Below, one piece after another: positions 11,901 through 26,900 of a stretch of DNA of 64,000 nucleotides. Source of the stretch: Heterobilharzia americana (lineage: Eukaryota; Platyhelminthes; Trematoda; Strigeidida; Schistosomatidae); contig OX104130.1 in the NCBI GenBank assembly GCA_944470555.2, positions 4,340,001 through 4,404,000 on the forward strand, given 5' to 3'. The translations under genes were made by a program, and so were the position numbers. The notes below the pieces were generated by a model. That model did not search any database. It saw only the letters and a program-made list of their open reading frames with translations, and had not been told where the DNA came from. Position 1 is the stretch's first letter. Each line of letters opens with the position of its first letter.

Positions 11901-14900
11901 ATACAAAATGATCGATAGAATTCGCTTAAAAATAAACTAATGAAGTTGGTTAACCTCCATTAACTAATCAATGTATTATGTCAATTTGTATTGAATAATA
12001 AACTTTCGGAAGTGATTGACAAGAACACCTGAATATTGCTTTTTACAGGAAGGTTCGCATAAACGAATTGTAAACAAAAATGTAGTTATAAAGTATTTAC
12101 ACCCCTTTACATCAATGTTTCCAGTATACAATTATGAAATAAATTTCTAATGATAAAACGATTGAAATCCTTATCTAGAGGTAATGAGAATGACCGAGAC
12201 TAATCAAGTCTGCAGCAAGTGAGTTACCATTCAGCCGATGAGTTTGATATTAGTGCTATATACCCCTAATTTTGCACAGCTTTCGCCTGCAGTTTTGCCC
12301 ATGACCTTGAAACGACCTACATGGCTGTTTTCCACACTGATATTAGTTTTTCTTCCCTCTTCTGTCAAGGCCGAACTCTTATTGGTTGCTAACTATTTCA
12401 ACCTATATGTGGATTTAGTGTTGTCAAGGTCATCTAGAAATGTATATATTCAGCATCACTGTTCACTGTATTGACTATTGTTGAGACAGTAAAAACTTTC
12501 TGTGAATGGTGCATCATCTTTTCTGGGCGTGTCGGCAGTAGTTGACATTGTGATTTGTGTTAGAGTCGATACGTCTGCGCGTTAGATTCGTATTGCTCAT
12601 AGTGTGTTAGGTTGTACTACTACTAGTCATGGCAGTTGGAATGCAGCAGAATGATTTAATGCGGAGAGTAAAATTCATTGGATTTCTTAACAAAATAAAA
12701 TGAAAAGGATCATTTATAGTGTGTTGTCACTTACAAGTCCAGATGCATCAGCTGGTTGTAAATCAATTGCTCGGATGACATAAACACGTAAAAGACATTC
12801 TTCTGGTTCTGAAGATACACATAATTTATCAAAATATCTTAGTGGTAATTCTTCTTTTGGATCTTCTGGTAAAGCATAAATACGAAATGTTCCTTTGAAT
12901 TCCCCAGCATAGTTGTCTTCATCAGCGTCAACATTTTTACCTCTTGATAGAGTGAATGTATTACAAAAATCTGTAAATCCATTATAGGCTTCAACTTCTT
13001 CCAAAGGATGAGGATACACCTAGAGAAACATAAGAATAGGAAGAATAGAACAAAAACCAAATCTAAGACAATATCACTTTTGGATATGAAAACTGACACC
13101 GTGTGTAATTTATTAATATTATTATTTGTCCCTTGGGTTCCTAGTGGAACATAGGGCTTCAGTAGCACGCCACCATTTCACTCTCTTCTCTACAGTTTTT
13201 CAACCTGGCTCCACCACTACACATTTCTTCCTCACATGATCTCCTCCATATCACCCTCAACTCGAACGCCCAACGCGTCGTTCCCTTTGGATTTCACTAG
13301 AGGGCCTGGAGCGTGGTGTCCAGATGGTCTTTTCAGAGTATGTCCAATCCAGTCATCTCCAATTTCTTCTGCATATTTGTTGGGTGATAGGTTGTTGGTT
13401 GGTTCGTTGCCAGCCAGCCAGAGTTCCTCCTTGCTTGTTCTTATTCTAGCCATCTGACCTACACTGTCAGTATCGAGCGAACGTAGGTGGCAGCTGTTCA
13501 TGAGGTATGTCTGTAGTTTGTTGGAAATGCTTTCCGTGACGCGCCAAGTCTCTCAACCATTACATAGAAGCACTGACTTGACTGAATTAGTCTTGAAAAT
13601 CCGGATCTTGTTCACGCTTTATGCTGAGTGCAGTGGAGTGCGGTAGATCTCCACACTGATTTCAGAATAATGCAGGAAGGTCTGTCTTGTTGTCTTTTCG
13701 ATCCTGGCTTTGATGTCCTTGTCTGTGCCTGTGCCGCCTGTAGTTGAAACGATGCTGCCTAGGTGGTAGGTGAAACAGACAACCTTCTTTAGGTTTCTGC
13801 CGTTGATGGTGATTGGTACTTGTTGTTGTTGGTGGTGTTGGTTGGGTATTTTCATCGCATCTGTCTTCGCTAGGTTCACCTGAAGTCCCATCTTCGGTGC
13901 CTCGCCTTTTCTGTCAACTTGTTGGTTATTATTTGTAGATGTTTGAGTTTTTGTGACATGAGACATAAATCATTGGCGAAATCCAAATCTTCTTCTGTGG
14001 GGTCTTTTCATCGGTCCAGTCTGCGTATGCCCCTCTTCTCGCTCCTCACAGTTTCCATGCATAATTAGAGGGTTTGAATTTACGGTTGTGACTAGAGCTT
14101 CGAACAAATTTAAGCACTAGGTCCTGGAATACTTTAAAGACTGTTTCATCAATGTTCACTCGATGACTAGTTTCTAGTATATGTGATCTGAAACATGTCG
14201 TGATGTATTAGCGCTATACATTTTGAACAGTCTGATCAAACATGAACTTGTCAAACTACTTAAATAAAAATTTTACTAAAAGGGTCAATGAAGTTAATAG
14301 GAAACATAGAGGAATAGGAAGGGTACAGAAAAACAACAAAATCTTAATCACGTTACTTTTGGTGTTAAAATTAAGTTTAATACCACCAAGGTAGGTTAAA
14401 CATGATTACAAATGGTTTTTGTATACATAAAGCATGAAGTTTGCATTTACGGATGTCAAGAGCTTCAATAAATTAAGCACTCGGCAATGACCACTTTTAT
14501 GTAGTACTTTAAAGGCTGTTTTCATGTCTATCTTGTGATTACTTTCTGGTATGCGTTTGGCGATAGACGAAGATGGATGTTTGTCACCTACATTTTTCGG
14601 ATCTGTTGAGGTCATTTGTTTTTGAAGCCACTTAGGTGTACATGTTCAACCATTTCAACTGCAAATATATGTTATTTTACTTTGTGTTGTAACATGGACT
14701 TTGTCTTCTGTGCAATGATGCCGTTGGCTGCATAATATATTTTATAGATGATTAATCTAAGCCTTTTCCTCATAACCCTAACAACTCATCAAGGCAGGGC
14801 AAGGTGAACTACAAACTTCCTTTGTACACATAAGTCTGCTTTCAGTCGACAGATTTCTGCTACTTTTGCATAATGTAGCAATCTACTACTTCTTCGTCTG

Positions 14901-17900
14901 TTGATTACCTTAGAAGTTATGTTTGAGTCGACGGTATGACCTATATTGAGGATATGTTTGCCAATGCCGCTGCTTGAACATTAGTTTCATTTTTAAGGGA
15001 CTACTCCCCAACAAAATATGCACTTAACTCTATCGGAATAACCAAGTCAGTGATTCCGTGTACAGTACTTAACTTCTCCATGAGATAGTATGATTTGTGG
15101 TTATTTATTTTATACACAGAATCCACCTCTTACTACAGTTTTTATGAAATTTGTCTTAAGGGTAGTTTTCGATGAGCTGAAAACTGCTATTTTTAGGTAG
15201 AAAGTCTACAAAGAACTGATTAAACTAAATATAAAGGTAAAGTGTTTCACTACGTCACTTAGTGATGCGGGTTCAACTCTCTCAGGTACTGTCAGTTCCC
15301 TTGAAGGTTGCAGGTACGTCTCCCTAGTGACTACCGACAAGCAGGAAACTTAGGTCAACCAGGACTTCCTGCATTTCGTCTCCAGTCACCCGTTGGTGGC
15401 TAGTAGTGAAATCTAGGACTTGCATTTCGCCCTGTCTGGGACTCATTAGCCGGATGAACTCGAACCCCAGTGATTACTGGATAGTGTTCTCGCTAAAACT
15501 TATGCTCCGCACCCGTCGCTTCAAACGCGAAATCACGAGTACCAATGAATAATAATCACAGTAACTGATACCAGTTGCACAAGAGACGGCTGTCGTGCCT
15601 CAGTGGTCTAGTGGATAACGCTTCGAAGTTTGAAGTGGCGGATGATGCATTGAGGCATCCAGATAGGATGATAGTTGCCCTTTATTGTGAACCGTTAAGT
15701 TCCGATCCGGTGAATGCCTGTTTGATGCAAGACTCGATGGTCTTGGGTAAAGTTTTTGGTACTTTTTTTGTGCGTACTACTGAGAAGTCCCACGCTGGGA
15801 CGAAACAGCTATCCATTGTTTGATGAATACTACCTTAAAATGTTGTTTCTGCTACTTTGTTTTTCAATCTGTCAGATATACTTACTAGACAGTTCACTCA
15901 GTTGTTGGATCAATTGAAGTCAGACGGTCAAACATTTTTCATTACCACATCTCAGGTGAGTTAGGTATTTTCACATACATAGATGAAGTATTATCTTTTG
16001 ATATCAATGTACCTCTAGGAAGTACCACTTACTAACAGATGATAAATTTGAGTTAACCTTGTTCTCTCTATCTTGATAAACTCATTAGTTCATTCTATCG
16101 ATCCGCGCATAAAAGTCAACATATGAAATATTTTTATAGTGTGAAATAAGATTACTATAGTCTTCATAAAAAGCTATAAATCTATCAAGCTTCTTACAAC
16201 CAATCATGTTGCACCGAAGACTCTAGAGAAAGCACACATGAACCAACGTGTAAATATTTGATTGGTTAAAGGGACAAAAACCAATAGGACATTCAAATCT
16301 AGAAAGGCTCAGAAATAGTCAAGGTCATTGTGAATAAATATAAACCCTTGTATTTTGTATATATTTTTGACATTGCAATATGCCTTCTGTTATTCTACTG
16401 CCTTTTCCGCTTATCAAGAAACTGAGTAACCAGCAAGAGGTGAAATTTGAAGGTTGTTGTCCAGTTTTCCATCCTCATATATATAACTTGGGTTATATTA
16501 AGTAGTCACTACGAGGTTATGACAACAGGCGACTGGGATTATAGAAAGTATGGTTACACTACTCATCAGATCTCTCTGGTTACGAATTCAGAGGTTATTA
16601 CTTAATTTTCATTCATTGATGGGACCGAATTGATCAGCCGCTATCAAACTGAATTTACCGGCAATATCGAGATGGTCATACAGAAGCTTATGTACCAGTA
16701 ATCGCTGATCACTTCCATTCATTCAGTGACAGGGAATTACAAACTGTAACTTTAAAACTATTCGTACCGAACAGGGGGCCGCTATTGTGACTCAGTTGTT
16801 TAGTAGGTAATACTCCAGCATTTGGAATGATTTTTCTTGGGTTCGACCTCTATTGGAAGACAGGTACATCTAACTGATGAGTCCTATGTGGTCGAAACAT
16901 GCCTTGAGTTTGACGGCTGGCTACCACTCATCATTTTTATAACAACTCAGGTTGACCAGTTGAACAGATGGAAAGCTTTACTGTGAAGAAAAACTCATTC
17001 ATCACAAAATGCTTACAACCACAAGAATGTCAGATATTCTGCTACAAGAACGGTACAAACTTACACATATTGTATCATAACCGAATTCTTTATACTTTAA
17101 ACATTTATCCCATTCACCAATTGATGCATAGAACTTTGACCACCAATCCACTTTATCGTCAATTTGTTTAAGATCCATCTAACAGGGTAAAAATAAATAA
17201 CCATACAATACAGTAGGGTTTATTTTGGGATAAAACTTTACTAACTGAACGACTGCAAACAAACACACACATACATACATACAATATGCACTGAGACAGA
17301 AGTTACAAACTACTGTGTATCATGATACTAGTTTACCGAACCACGGCTGTCTCAGATAGTCACACTGCTAATCAAAAGTACGCTCCCCGTCTCTAATTCA
17401 TCAGCTTCATTTCTACGGGGACAAGAAATTCCGGTTGGATAAACAATAACGAACCTGGGATTCAGATGACAGCTGGATAAAACTTCTTGGTGATTAGGAG
17501 ATGAATCTCGTAGCTTATCTGAAGAAGGCTACTTCGAATCCTGCTGTGACCTAGATTTTTATCTCACCTTCAATAACAGTTTGCCAAACCTTGGCTATCT
17601 CAGATACTCTTAATGATTATTCACAGTTATTAGTACAGATGTGGAAGAAATACTTTTCAGTGATACGAAAAAGGAATTATGATTTATCGTTTCAATGGGA
17701 TAAACCAAAAGTTGATTGATTTTATTGTACAATGTTTAAGGATCACTTCAGAGTAATAGGCGTTTACGGCTTAAGTGAAATTTACAAATATACAACCTGA
17801 GAAGTAAAATTATGTTTTTCTAACTTTATTAGCAACTTTGTTCAACTTATACTAATATCTTCTTAAGCATTAAATTTTCAGATGTTAATTGGAAGCAAAA

Positions 17901-20900
17901 GGCAATAAAGATTGACTTCTACAACTTACTATTTACTTTTAACATATTTATCTCCTTCTTAAGCAACGATTTCGTAATTTATATGAATGATTCAGGAAAT
18001 TATGAAATATGAACAAAAGGTTTAGTTATCACTATCCCGCAGTCGACCGTATCACGTATATCCCTTACAGGAGCTATTTTGTTGATATTCATAAGCTGAT
18101 TACTTGAAAAAATCTCACAATTGGTGATAAAAGTCAAATTTCTTTTCATTATGTAACAACAGATATAAAGGTGTACAATTTTGTCTTCAGTATTCAGTAA
18201 TCAAATATATGCTGTTCTAGTAAGCGGATGGCATGACATCTACTGAAATAACGAATAAGAGTTCTGTATTTTATGAAAATATCTTAATTGGCTAATTAAA
18301 TCGTCGCTAGAGTGGGTTTTGGTGTAACTCTCACTGAGCACTTCAATGGAGCTATAAGTAATCATCAGTAGGTTAGGAGAAAATGAGACAGTTCGAATCA
18401 TCTGCCTCATTATTGCTTAATTATTATTATTATTAGTCCCTTGGGTTCCTAATGGAACATAGGGCTTCAGTAGCACGTCTCCATTGAACTCTGTTCTCTG
18501 AAATCTTTTGAACGTGGTTCCACGACAGCCCACAACCTCTCATTTCCTCCTCGCACGACCTCCTCCATGTCACCCCCAGCTCGGACGTCCAACTCGTCGC
18601 TTCCCATGGGGATTCCACTCGAGTACCTGGCCTGACGCGTGATGTCCCCAGTCGGCCTTCTCAGTGCATGCCCAATCCATCTCCACTTCCTCCTGCATAT
18701 TTGTTGAGTGATAGGTTCTTGGTTGGTTCGTTCCCAGAGCTCCTTGTTGCTTATTCTTTCTGGCCATCTGATCTTCAGTAGCGAGCCAGCATAGGCAGTT
18801 GTTGATGAATGTCTGTAGTTTATTGGAAATGCCTTTCGTAACGCGCCAAGTCTCTGAGCCATACAGAAGCACTGACTTGACATTAGTGTTGAAAATCCGT
18901 ATCTTGTTCCACATGCTGAGTGCAGAAGATCTCCACACTGGTTTCAGGTTAATGAACGCCTGTCTTGCTTTTCCGATTCTGACTTTGACATCCTCGTCTG
19001 TGCCTGTGCCTCCTGTAGTTGAAACAGTGCTTCCTAGATAGGTGAAGGAGGTTACTTCCTTTAAGTTTCTCCCGTTGATGGTGATTGGAGTTTATTGTTG
19101 TTGTTGGTGGTGCGGTATCTTCATCACTTCTGTCTTCTCTATATTCACTTGAAGTCCCGTCTTCCCCCGCTGCCTCTTCTGTCAACTTGTTAGTTTTTGC
19201 CTGCAGATCTTCAAGTGTGTGTGACATCAGGCACAAGTCATCGGCGAAATCCAAGTCTTCTAGGTTCTTTTCCGCCGTCCAGTGTATCCCCTCTTCTCGC
19301 TTCCCACTGTTTGCTGCATGATCCAGTCGAGTCGACCACAATCAGGAATATCATGGGGGATAGTAGGCAACCTTGTTTCATCTCCTGTCTTCACTTCAAA
19401 AGCATCACTGAGCTTCCCATTGTGAATTACTTGGCTGGCATGTGGCATCTTCATATAGTTGTTGGATGAGGCGGATAAAGGTTTGCGGTACTCCGTAGTA
19501 TTGAAGCAGTTTCCAAATTACTTCTCGGTCGACGCTGTCAAAGGCCTTCTCAAAGTCGATGAAGTTGAGGTAGAGAGCTGATTGCCATTCTATGCTCTGT
19601 TCTATGATGATACGAAGCGTTGCAATTTGGTCTGCACATGATTTGTACTTCCTGAAGCCTGCCTGTTCCGGTCGTAGTTTTGAATCCAGTGCATCCTTAA
19701 GCCTCTCCAGGATGATGCGGCTTAATATTTTGCTTGCTTGGGTGGACAGGAGAGTGATTCCGCGCCAGTTCTTGCAAGCACTGAGGTCTCCCTTCTTCGG
19801 GAGTTTGACAAGGTAACCCTTCTTCCAATCGTCAGGTACCTTCTCTTCCTTCCACACCTTCTGCAATAGTGGTGTGGTGTGAGCATGTCCGCTGTTGTCT
19901 CTGCGTCTGTTCTCAGTGCTTCTGGCGGGATTCCATCTGGTCCTGCTGCTTTCCCGCATTTCAGTAGCTTTATGGCGTTCAGGACTTCAACTTTTGTTGG
20001 AGGATTTATGTTCACTTGTAGTTCAGCGGGACTGTAGGTGGTATTTCTGGACGAAGTGCAAGTGGTGGTGGTGGTCGATTCAAGAGCTTCTTGAAGTGGT
20101 CGACCCATCGTTTCCTTTGTTTCTCTTCTTTCGTAATTAAATTTCCTTCTTCATCTTCTATTGGTTTCATCTGTGTTGATCTCTTCCCAGATAGCAACCT
20201 GGTTATTTGATACAATGTTGTCAGGTCTCTCCTACCAGCCTGCAGCCTGTTCTGCTTCACTTGCCAGTGTTTCGTAGAAGTGTCTTTTGTCTTTGCGTGC
20301 ACTCTTCTTCACTTCTTTGTCCAGTGTTTTATACATTGTGCTCAGTTCCTCTTGTCGTTGAGCATCCTTGCACTGGTTTATCTTCTGCTTCACCATCCTC
20401 CTCTCCTCTATCAGCTTCCAGGTATCCGTCGAGACCCATCCCACTCATTATCTTCTTTCTTCTTCCTTCCTAATACGGTTATCCAGGTTTCTTTCCACAT
20501 CTCTTTCAAAGACTTCCAGTGCTCATCCACACATGTTTCTTCAGGAATGTTCCTCGATATCTCCCATTTTGTCTTGATGGCTGCCGTGAAGATTTCCTTT
20601 GTAGTTTCGTCCTTCAGTTTCTGGGTGTTGTACTTGGACTGTGGTCTATCACCAGCTTCCTTGAAGGCTTTTAACTTGATTTGGAAGGTTCCTTGCACTA
20701 GATAGTGGTGTGAACCTACATCTGCTCCTCTTCTTGACCTTGTGTCAAGTAGACTGCGTCTCCATTTTCTTGAGATTGAGATAAAGTCGATTTGATTTTT
20801 AGTGTGTCTTGTTGTCTGGTGAAATCCATGTCGCTTTGTGGATATCTTTGTGCTTGAACACAGTGCCTGACTCCAATCACCAAATCGTTGAATGCACAGA

Positions 20901-23900
20901 ATTCTGCAAACAATTCTCCATTCTCGTTCATTACCTCACCGAGCGCTTCTCCACCCATGGTTAGTTCTCTTCCTGTGTTGTCCCCTCCCAGTTTGGCATT
21001 CATGTCACACCACCCATTAGAATTTTGATATCGCCAACTGACGTCTTGTCCAGTGTTGATTGAAGTTGTCTATAGAATTTCTCCTTTTTCTCTTGCTTAA
21101 ATAGTTGCTTATTTATAAAGAAAAGGCATAAGTTGACCAGAACTACAGTTAACAATACAGTGACAGGTAAGATAGTTGATGGTACCTTAAACCAGTCTAC
21201 GTTTAGATAATAATTTCGTTTCCGCTCAATAAAAGTAAATAACCTATATCTTTCTTGGTTCGGAGGTTAAACTGAAGAATTCTCAAAGAAGTGATAGTAC
21301 AACATAAACTGAATGGTAACTAGTTTGAAGAATGTGGGCAACTGTTTTTTTCGCGGCTGTAGCCTATCAGCAAAGACAAGAGAATAGTCAGCTGGCTAGG
21401 CAATATATCTCAAACTGTCATTCAGCACTGATGTAGAACTCTTCCTGCTTAATCTGTTACTGAAGTTACAATTCTATTTCAACTTCTTAACGGTTTATTT
21501 GGCAGAAGAAATCGATATGTGATTTTATCAAGTTTTGAAGTACTATGAAAATTTGTGGTACTAATAATTTAGTTGCTAAGATTAATGCAACTCATACAGA
21601 AGTCTAGAAGTATGCTCAAACAGAAATTGGTTGTTAAAATTCACTTTATACAATGAAATAATTGACTCTTAACAACCACCATCTGCATGCCACACAACTA
21701 GTCACATCAAATTAAAGCTTTATTTATAAGCACTAGGCATCAATTTCAAAAAGCAAAAAGCACCATTTTGTAAAGTGGATCAATCATTAGGAACCATAGA
21801 GTAGACATGCACACAGCCTCATAAATAACCGAGTTTTCTTACTCCATTATCTTTTTATTAGTGGGGAGAACATCTATGTTTAACTAATAATTAGATAATC
21901 ACTGTTCTCTCAACTCTAACATTTGCTTTTCCTTAGTTGTTAAGCTGGTGTGGGTTCCATAATTGTCTACTTGCAAGTCATTGATTTTAATTAAGAAGTA
22001 TTTTCATTATAACTTCCTGTGAAATATGCACCTAACCAACATAACAAACGTTTCATAACATACCGAACTAGGCGTAGTTTTAAAAAAGTCGCAAACAAAT
22101 TTATACTACTTTCTAATAGTCAATAGTTTAAAAATTGTCACAAAATAAATAATTTTTCATTAGGTATTTGCCAAACCTATACAACTTAGTTTATTTCAAG
22201 CAACCAAAAAACATTCAAATTAATCTTATCGTGAAAAAACAGATGATACAGTGGACAAATCTGAATACATGCTATTAGACAAACAAATAAATAAACAGTG
22301 GATACATGTATATATGAGTGATTACGAGTGTGCAAACACACACAGACACACATAGGGAATCGTTAATATATGCATTCACAAGGATCACCGAAATCAAACT
22401 AACTAAATCATTTTCATTAATTAAACTTTCCAAGCTTATGATTTCCTAAAAATAGAAAAAGTATATAACAAAATGAGAAAGAGTAGAACAGTAAAATTGA
22501 TTACATAGAACCTTCTACCTCTTTAAATTCTCTCCCAATCCCCCCCCCCTTAATATAGTGCAATTTAGTATACAGTGAAAAGGTGTAGAGTATATAAAAA
22601 AAATACTAGAACAATGAAATTAAACCAATCGCCACCACTATTAAGTATGTTGAGTGAAAATAATGAATAGAATAAAATAAAAATTTTCTCTCTCTATGAT
22701 AGTAATAACAACACCTGTATTTCTAACGATTGAACTTTTTTAGATTTTAAAAATTTCCATTTTTTTCGAGATTTCTGTGATGCTACAATACCAGTAACAA
22801 CTTTGACTCTTTTTGGACGTGAAGGATCCTCATATGGTGTCTAGATGAAGAAATTAGTTTATCATTGAGGATAAAATATAAATATATTACATAATACTTT
22901 GCATAGTTTAAAAATGAGTTCTAAGTATTCCTCTATCTTGATACTTGAAACCTTTGAGTAGTGTATACTGTCATGTTGTACTTTATGAGGAAATATCAAT
23001 ATCATTTGAACATATATGCTTATGTATAAAACGATAAAGTGATTAATGATGGACCATGCCTAGCAGTGGAATCCAGGATGCTCATTTCATCCTATTTTGG
23101 ACTCATCAGCTGGATGTACCTGCTTCCCACTGGATGCTAACAACATCACTCACTGGAAAGCAGGTACATCCAGCTGGTGAGTCCCAAACAGGACGAAATG
23201 CGCATTCTGGATTCCACTGCTAGCCACGGTCCATCAATAACATAATTAGAACGCTAGCAATATCGGGGCATCCGCACAGGAGCCCATATGCTAATAGAGA
23301 CCGACGAACCAATTACTTGCTTATGAAATTTATACTAAAAAGTATTCACCTCTAGTTTAGCCCATAGCTCAAGTAATAAAAAAGGTTTCTTCAAGAGATA
23401 TTCCTACGATATAATGAATTCTTGAACCGTGTATGACAGGTTTAGGTGTTATACGATGTAATTTGTTTGTTCTTAGCTATCAAGATGAAAGTTTCTTCCT
23501 TTTGGGGGGGGGGGACTTTAGAAAACTGAAAAAAACCACAGTCCGTATACAACAGCAAGCACTTCATACCTGTTATTAGACGTTAGTTAGTTGGAGGCAA
23601 TCGGTAGGAAGCCCTGCTCCTCCTAGGTTTCGCGCTCGCTGGCACTCGTCAGCAAGGCGTATCTATAACCTCAACTGAATTGATGTTCCGCCTGAGATTC
23701 GAACCCACGTCACCCAGCTATTCAGGCCGAAAATGACCTACTGTAGGACTGAGTTACATGCATTGATTATTCAAGGGAAAGCAACCAATTTCATATTGTC
23801 TACTCCTGCATGTAGATCGGATCCTATCAATCATATTTTCTCAATGGTAAAGTAGCTGACTACAACATTAGGTGACGGTTCAAGTCTCAGGCGGGACATT

Positions 23901-26900
23901 AGTTCCGTTTAGGTTGAAGATATGCCTTGTCGATGAGTGCCAACAAGCACGAAACCTAGCTCCAGCAGGGCTTCCTGACGACTGCCTTCAACCAACTGAA
24001 ATCTACTAATGTGCACTGCTATGCTGAGCCTCATAGCTTGGTAGCCGCACTGCGAATACAGCCGATAGGATACGGTCTGCATTTAGGACTAGACAAAGTG
24101 AAAATGGTTGCTATCCTGCTACCAGTCAACATATTTTACACCTCTATGTGATAATCGTCTAACTTGAAATCAGTACAGTGATTAACTTTATCGAATCGTT
24201 TGGCCTTTTTAACGACAAACGGATTCGAAATCGTTGGTAAGGTGTTCATGAATTAGACTATTCTCTTTCTTGTTATTTAACACTTATGATTTCTTGTTAC
24301 TATTTAGGGTGGAATTACTCAACCTCTGTTGGGTACTGGGCATTAGCTTTGATTCTTAGTGGGAGAAATATCACTCCCTGGGAATAAAGATGCGTACAGC
24401 TGACGAATCCTAAACAGGATGGAACGCATATCCTGCATTTGGCTGATAGTCACCAAGATAAATATTCTCCTTCTTTTTCAACTTAGAATCGCTGGTGCTG
24501 CCAACTGAATGTTTTTCTTATGATCTGGAATTGACGCTAGTGATCTTTCTGTTGGATAGTTTGGAGCTGAATCCTTCTAAATATTAGACTGTTAACTTTA
24601 ACCTCAGGCGTACATATGACTTCTATAAGCTGTCTCGGTCTCATGACCCCTGTAGTATTGATGGTTACCTATCTTGGACTAAGTCTTGCATGTGATCTTT
24701 CTTGGTTATCTCACTTTTTGTTGACTTCTAAGAAAATCTTTCGTTTGACGTACTGCGTAAGGAAGAGGAAAGTGTCTGATACAACTCAGCCTCTATTTTT
24801 ACAATTTATCGATTCGTACATTTTACGTATTCTTCTTTGTTGTTCCTCGCTGATCTTTTCTAGTCGACTAAAAAAAGACTATGTTATATTGAGTAGGACT
24901 TTGAAAGCCGTCAGTAGGGTAAGTGCTGTGCCTATGGTTTAACTGATTAACATTGTAGCTGAGAGACACTTGAATTCATGCCGGTGACTGGATGTGGTTA
25001 CTTTAGCTGATAATAAACATCCACTTCATCCACAGCTCTCTCTCTCCCCATGTATCTTCTCAAGGAAGACAAGAACAAACTGTTTACATTTGAACACTCA
25101 TACGGCTAAATCTGAGAATTCAGCTGTGTCTGCCTTACCTAGCAAGCATCTAGTGTGAAGAGAAATATGTAAGAGAGAACACACTTGTCAACTTTGTAAC
25201 AATAAGTAATCAGTCTTGGACGTCGTAGCTCAGTTGGTAGAACATCGAGTAGGTTCGAATCCGACTGCCGTCCAAATTTCAATCTCATCTTCATTTATCA
25301 CCCAGTATCAATACTAGTCTACAAAACCACGGCTATCTCAGATAGTCAGATGATAATCAATATGATGCTCCCTCTCTCTAATTCACTTAGATTGTGATCG
25401 GGATTAGATGCACTGACAAGACAGCCAGTGTGCGATCAAACGACAGTAACGCGTCGGGGATTCACATGATAGTCGGGAAAAACACTTAGTGACTGGTTGG
25501 AGTAAAATAAAAATCTGGACAGTGGTCGTATCTTGTAGATCAGTTGTTAGAACATCGGGCTGGTAACCCTGTGATCGGTTGTTCGAATCCGACCGCAGTT
25601 CAAATTTTCATTTCATCTTCAATCAGCACCCAGTATCACCATTTTAACCATTATTGTGAAACGTTTCCTCGTTACTTATATTATTTACATCATTTAAATA
25701 GCCATAATTAACACTATTCGTAGTGCTGTAAAACGGTATGCACCTTTTTGGTTGCAACATCATATGCTGATAATTTCAAACTATATCAGAAAATTATTTG
25801 GAATGAAATTATTATTATTGTTATTTTTACTATATACACAGTTCATTGAATTAGGGTTAACGCAACTTCTTTAGATCAACATACAACAAGAAAATTGTGA
25901 TACTAAGCGGGTGAAAGTAATTTTTACTATCTGACTGGTAAATTTTTGAGTCTTTTGCTGTGCGACAATACAAATCTCAGTTCTCAAAGTATCCGTTCAT
26001 AACAGTCCAAAATGATTCGTTAAATAAACGTTGATAATCTTGCGATATACATTTTATTAACTTGACATCACCATTGGTTATCTGAACGAAATCCAACTCA
26101 GTGAAAAATTTCGATGGTTTATTAAAATGTTATTTGACCTTGATAGTCAACAATTCAATGAATTGATGTTCGTTTTGTTGGAGACTACGTGCTGGAGGAT
26201 ATTATATGAGTCGAAAACATAAATCTCAGATAAGTGTTGTCATTGGTCGTATTCTTTTTTGTATTTTAGAGTGTGATTCATTGTGTGGGTGGACTACGCA
26301 TATAAGATTAGGCAAATGTATTTGAGACCAATCACGTGCAAGGTCAGTGTTAACAGTGAACAATGGACAGATTCACATACTTAAGATAACTACGACCGGA
26401 CAAACTTATAACAGTAGTCAGCTCTGCTTCACTTAGTTTTCTTACTTGGTGGCACTGGTCACCAAAGCTTATCTTCAACCTCAAGGAGACTGCTGTCCTT
26501 TCTCTGTGCCATTCAAATACTGAATTAAAACACGTACTTTTTTCAATGACATATGCGTACTGGTAATAACGAGTGCAAAAAATCTCAGATCTTCGTAGGT
26601 AGAACCAAATTTACAATCGTAATTTTGTATACCCATAAAATACAAAAATACAGACGAAAGAATGCACCGAACAGCCTAGGCAATTTACACACTCTTAACC
26701 ATACTACTATTAATGCTGGTATTGGAAGTAGTATTGTAGCAGTAGGATATAAAATGCCAATCAATCTTAAATGTGAACATATGTCTAGTGTGGACTTTGA
26801 TTTGTCTACAAAAGAAGCCGATTCACTCAAGAAATAAGTTGTTACTGAATAGTAATCTACGCCGTTTAGATAAAATCTCTTTTAATTTCCCGTTGTTGAT

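Noticed and set aside
12238..12474. 78-codon plus-strand frame
   Set aside because: It lies inside the 420-bp non-coding repeat, and the inverse copy at 7.2-7.6 kb does not keep the frame.
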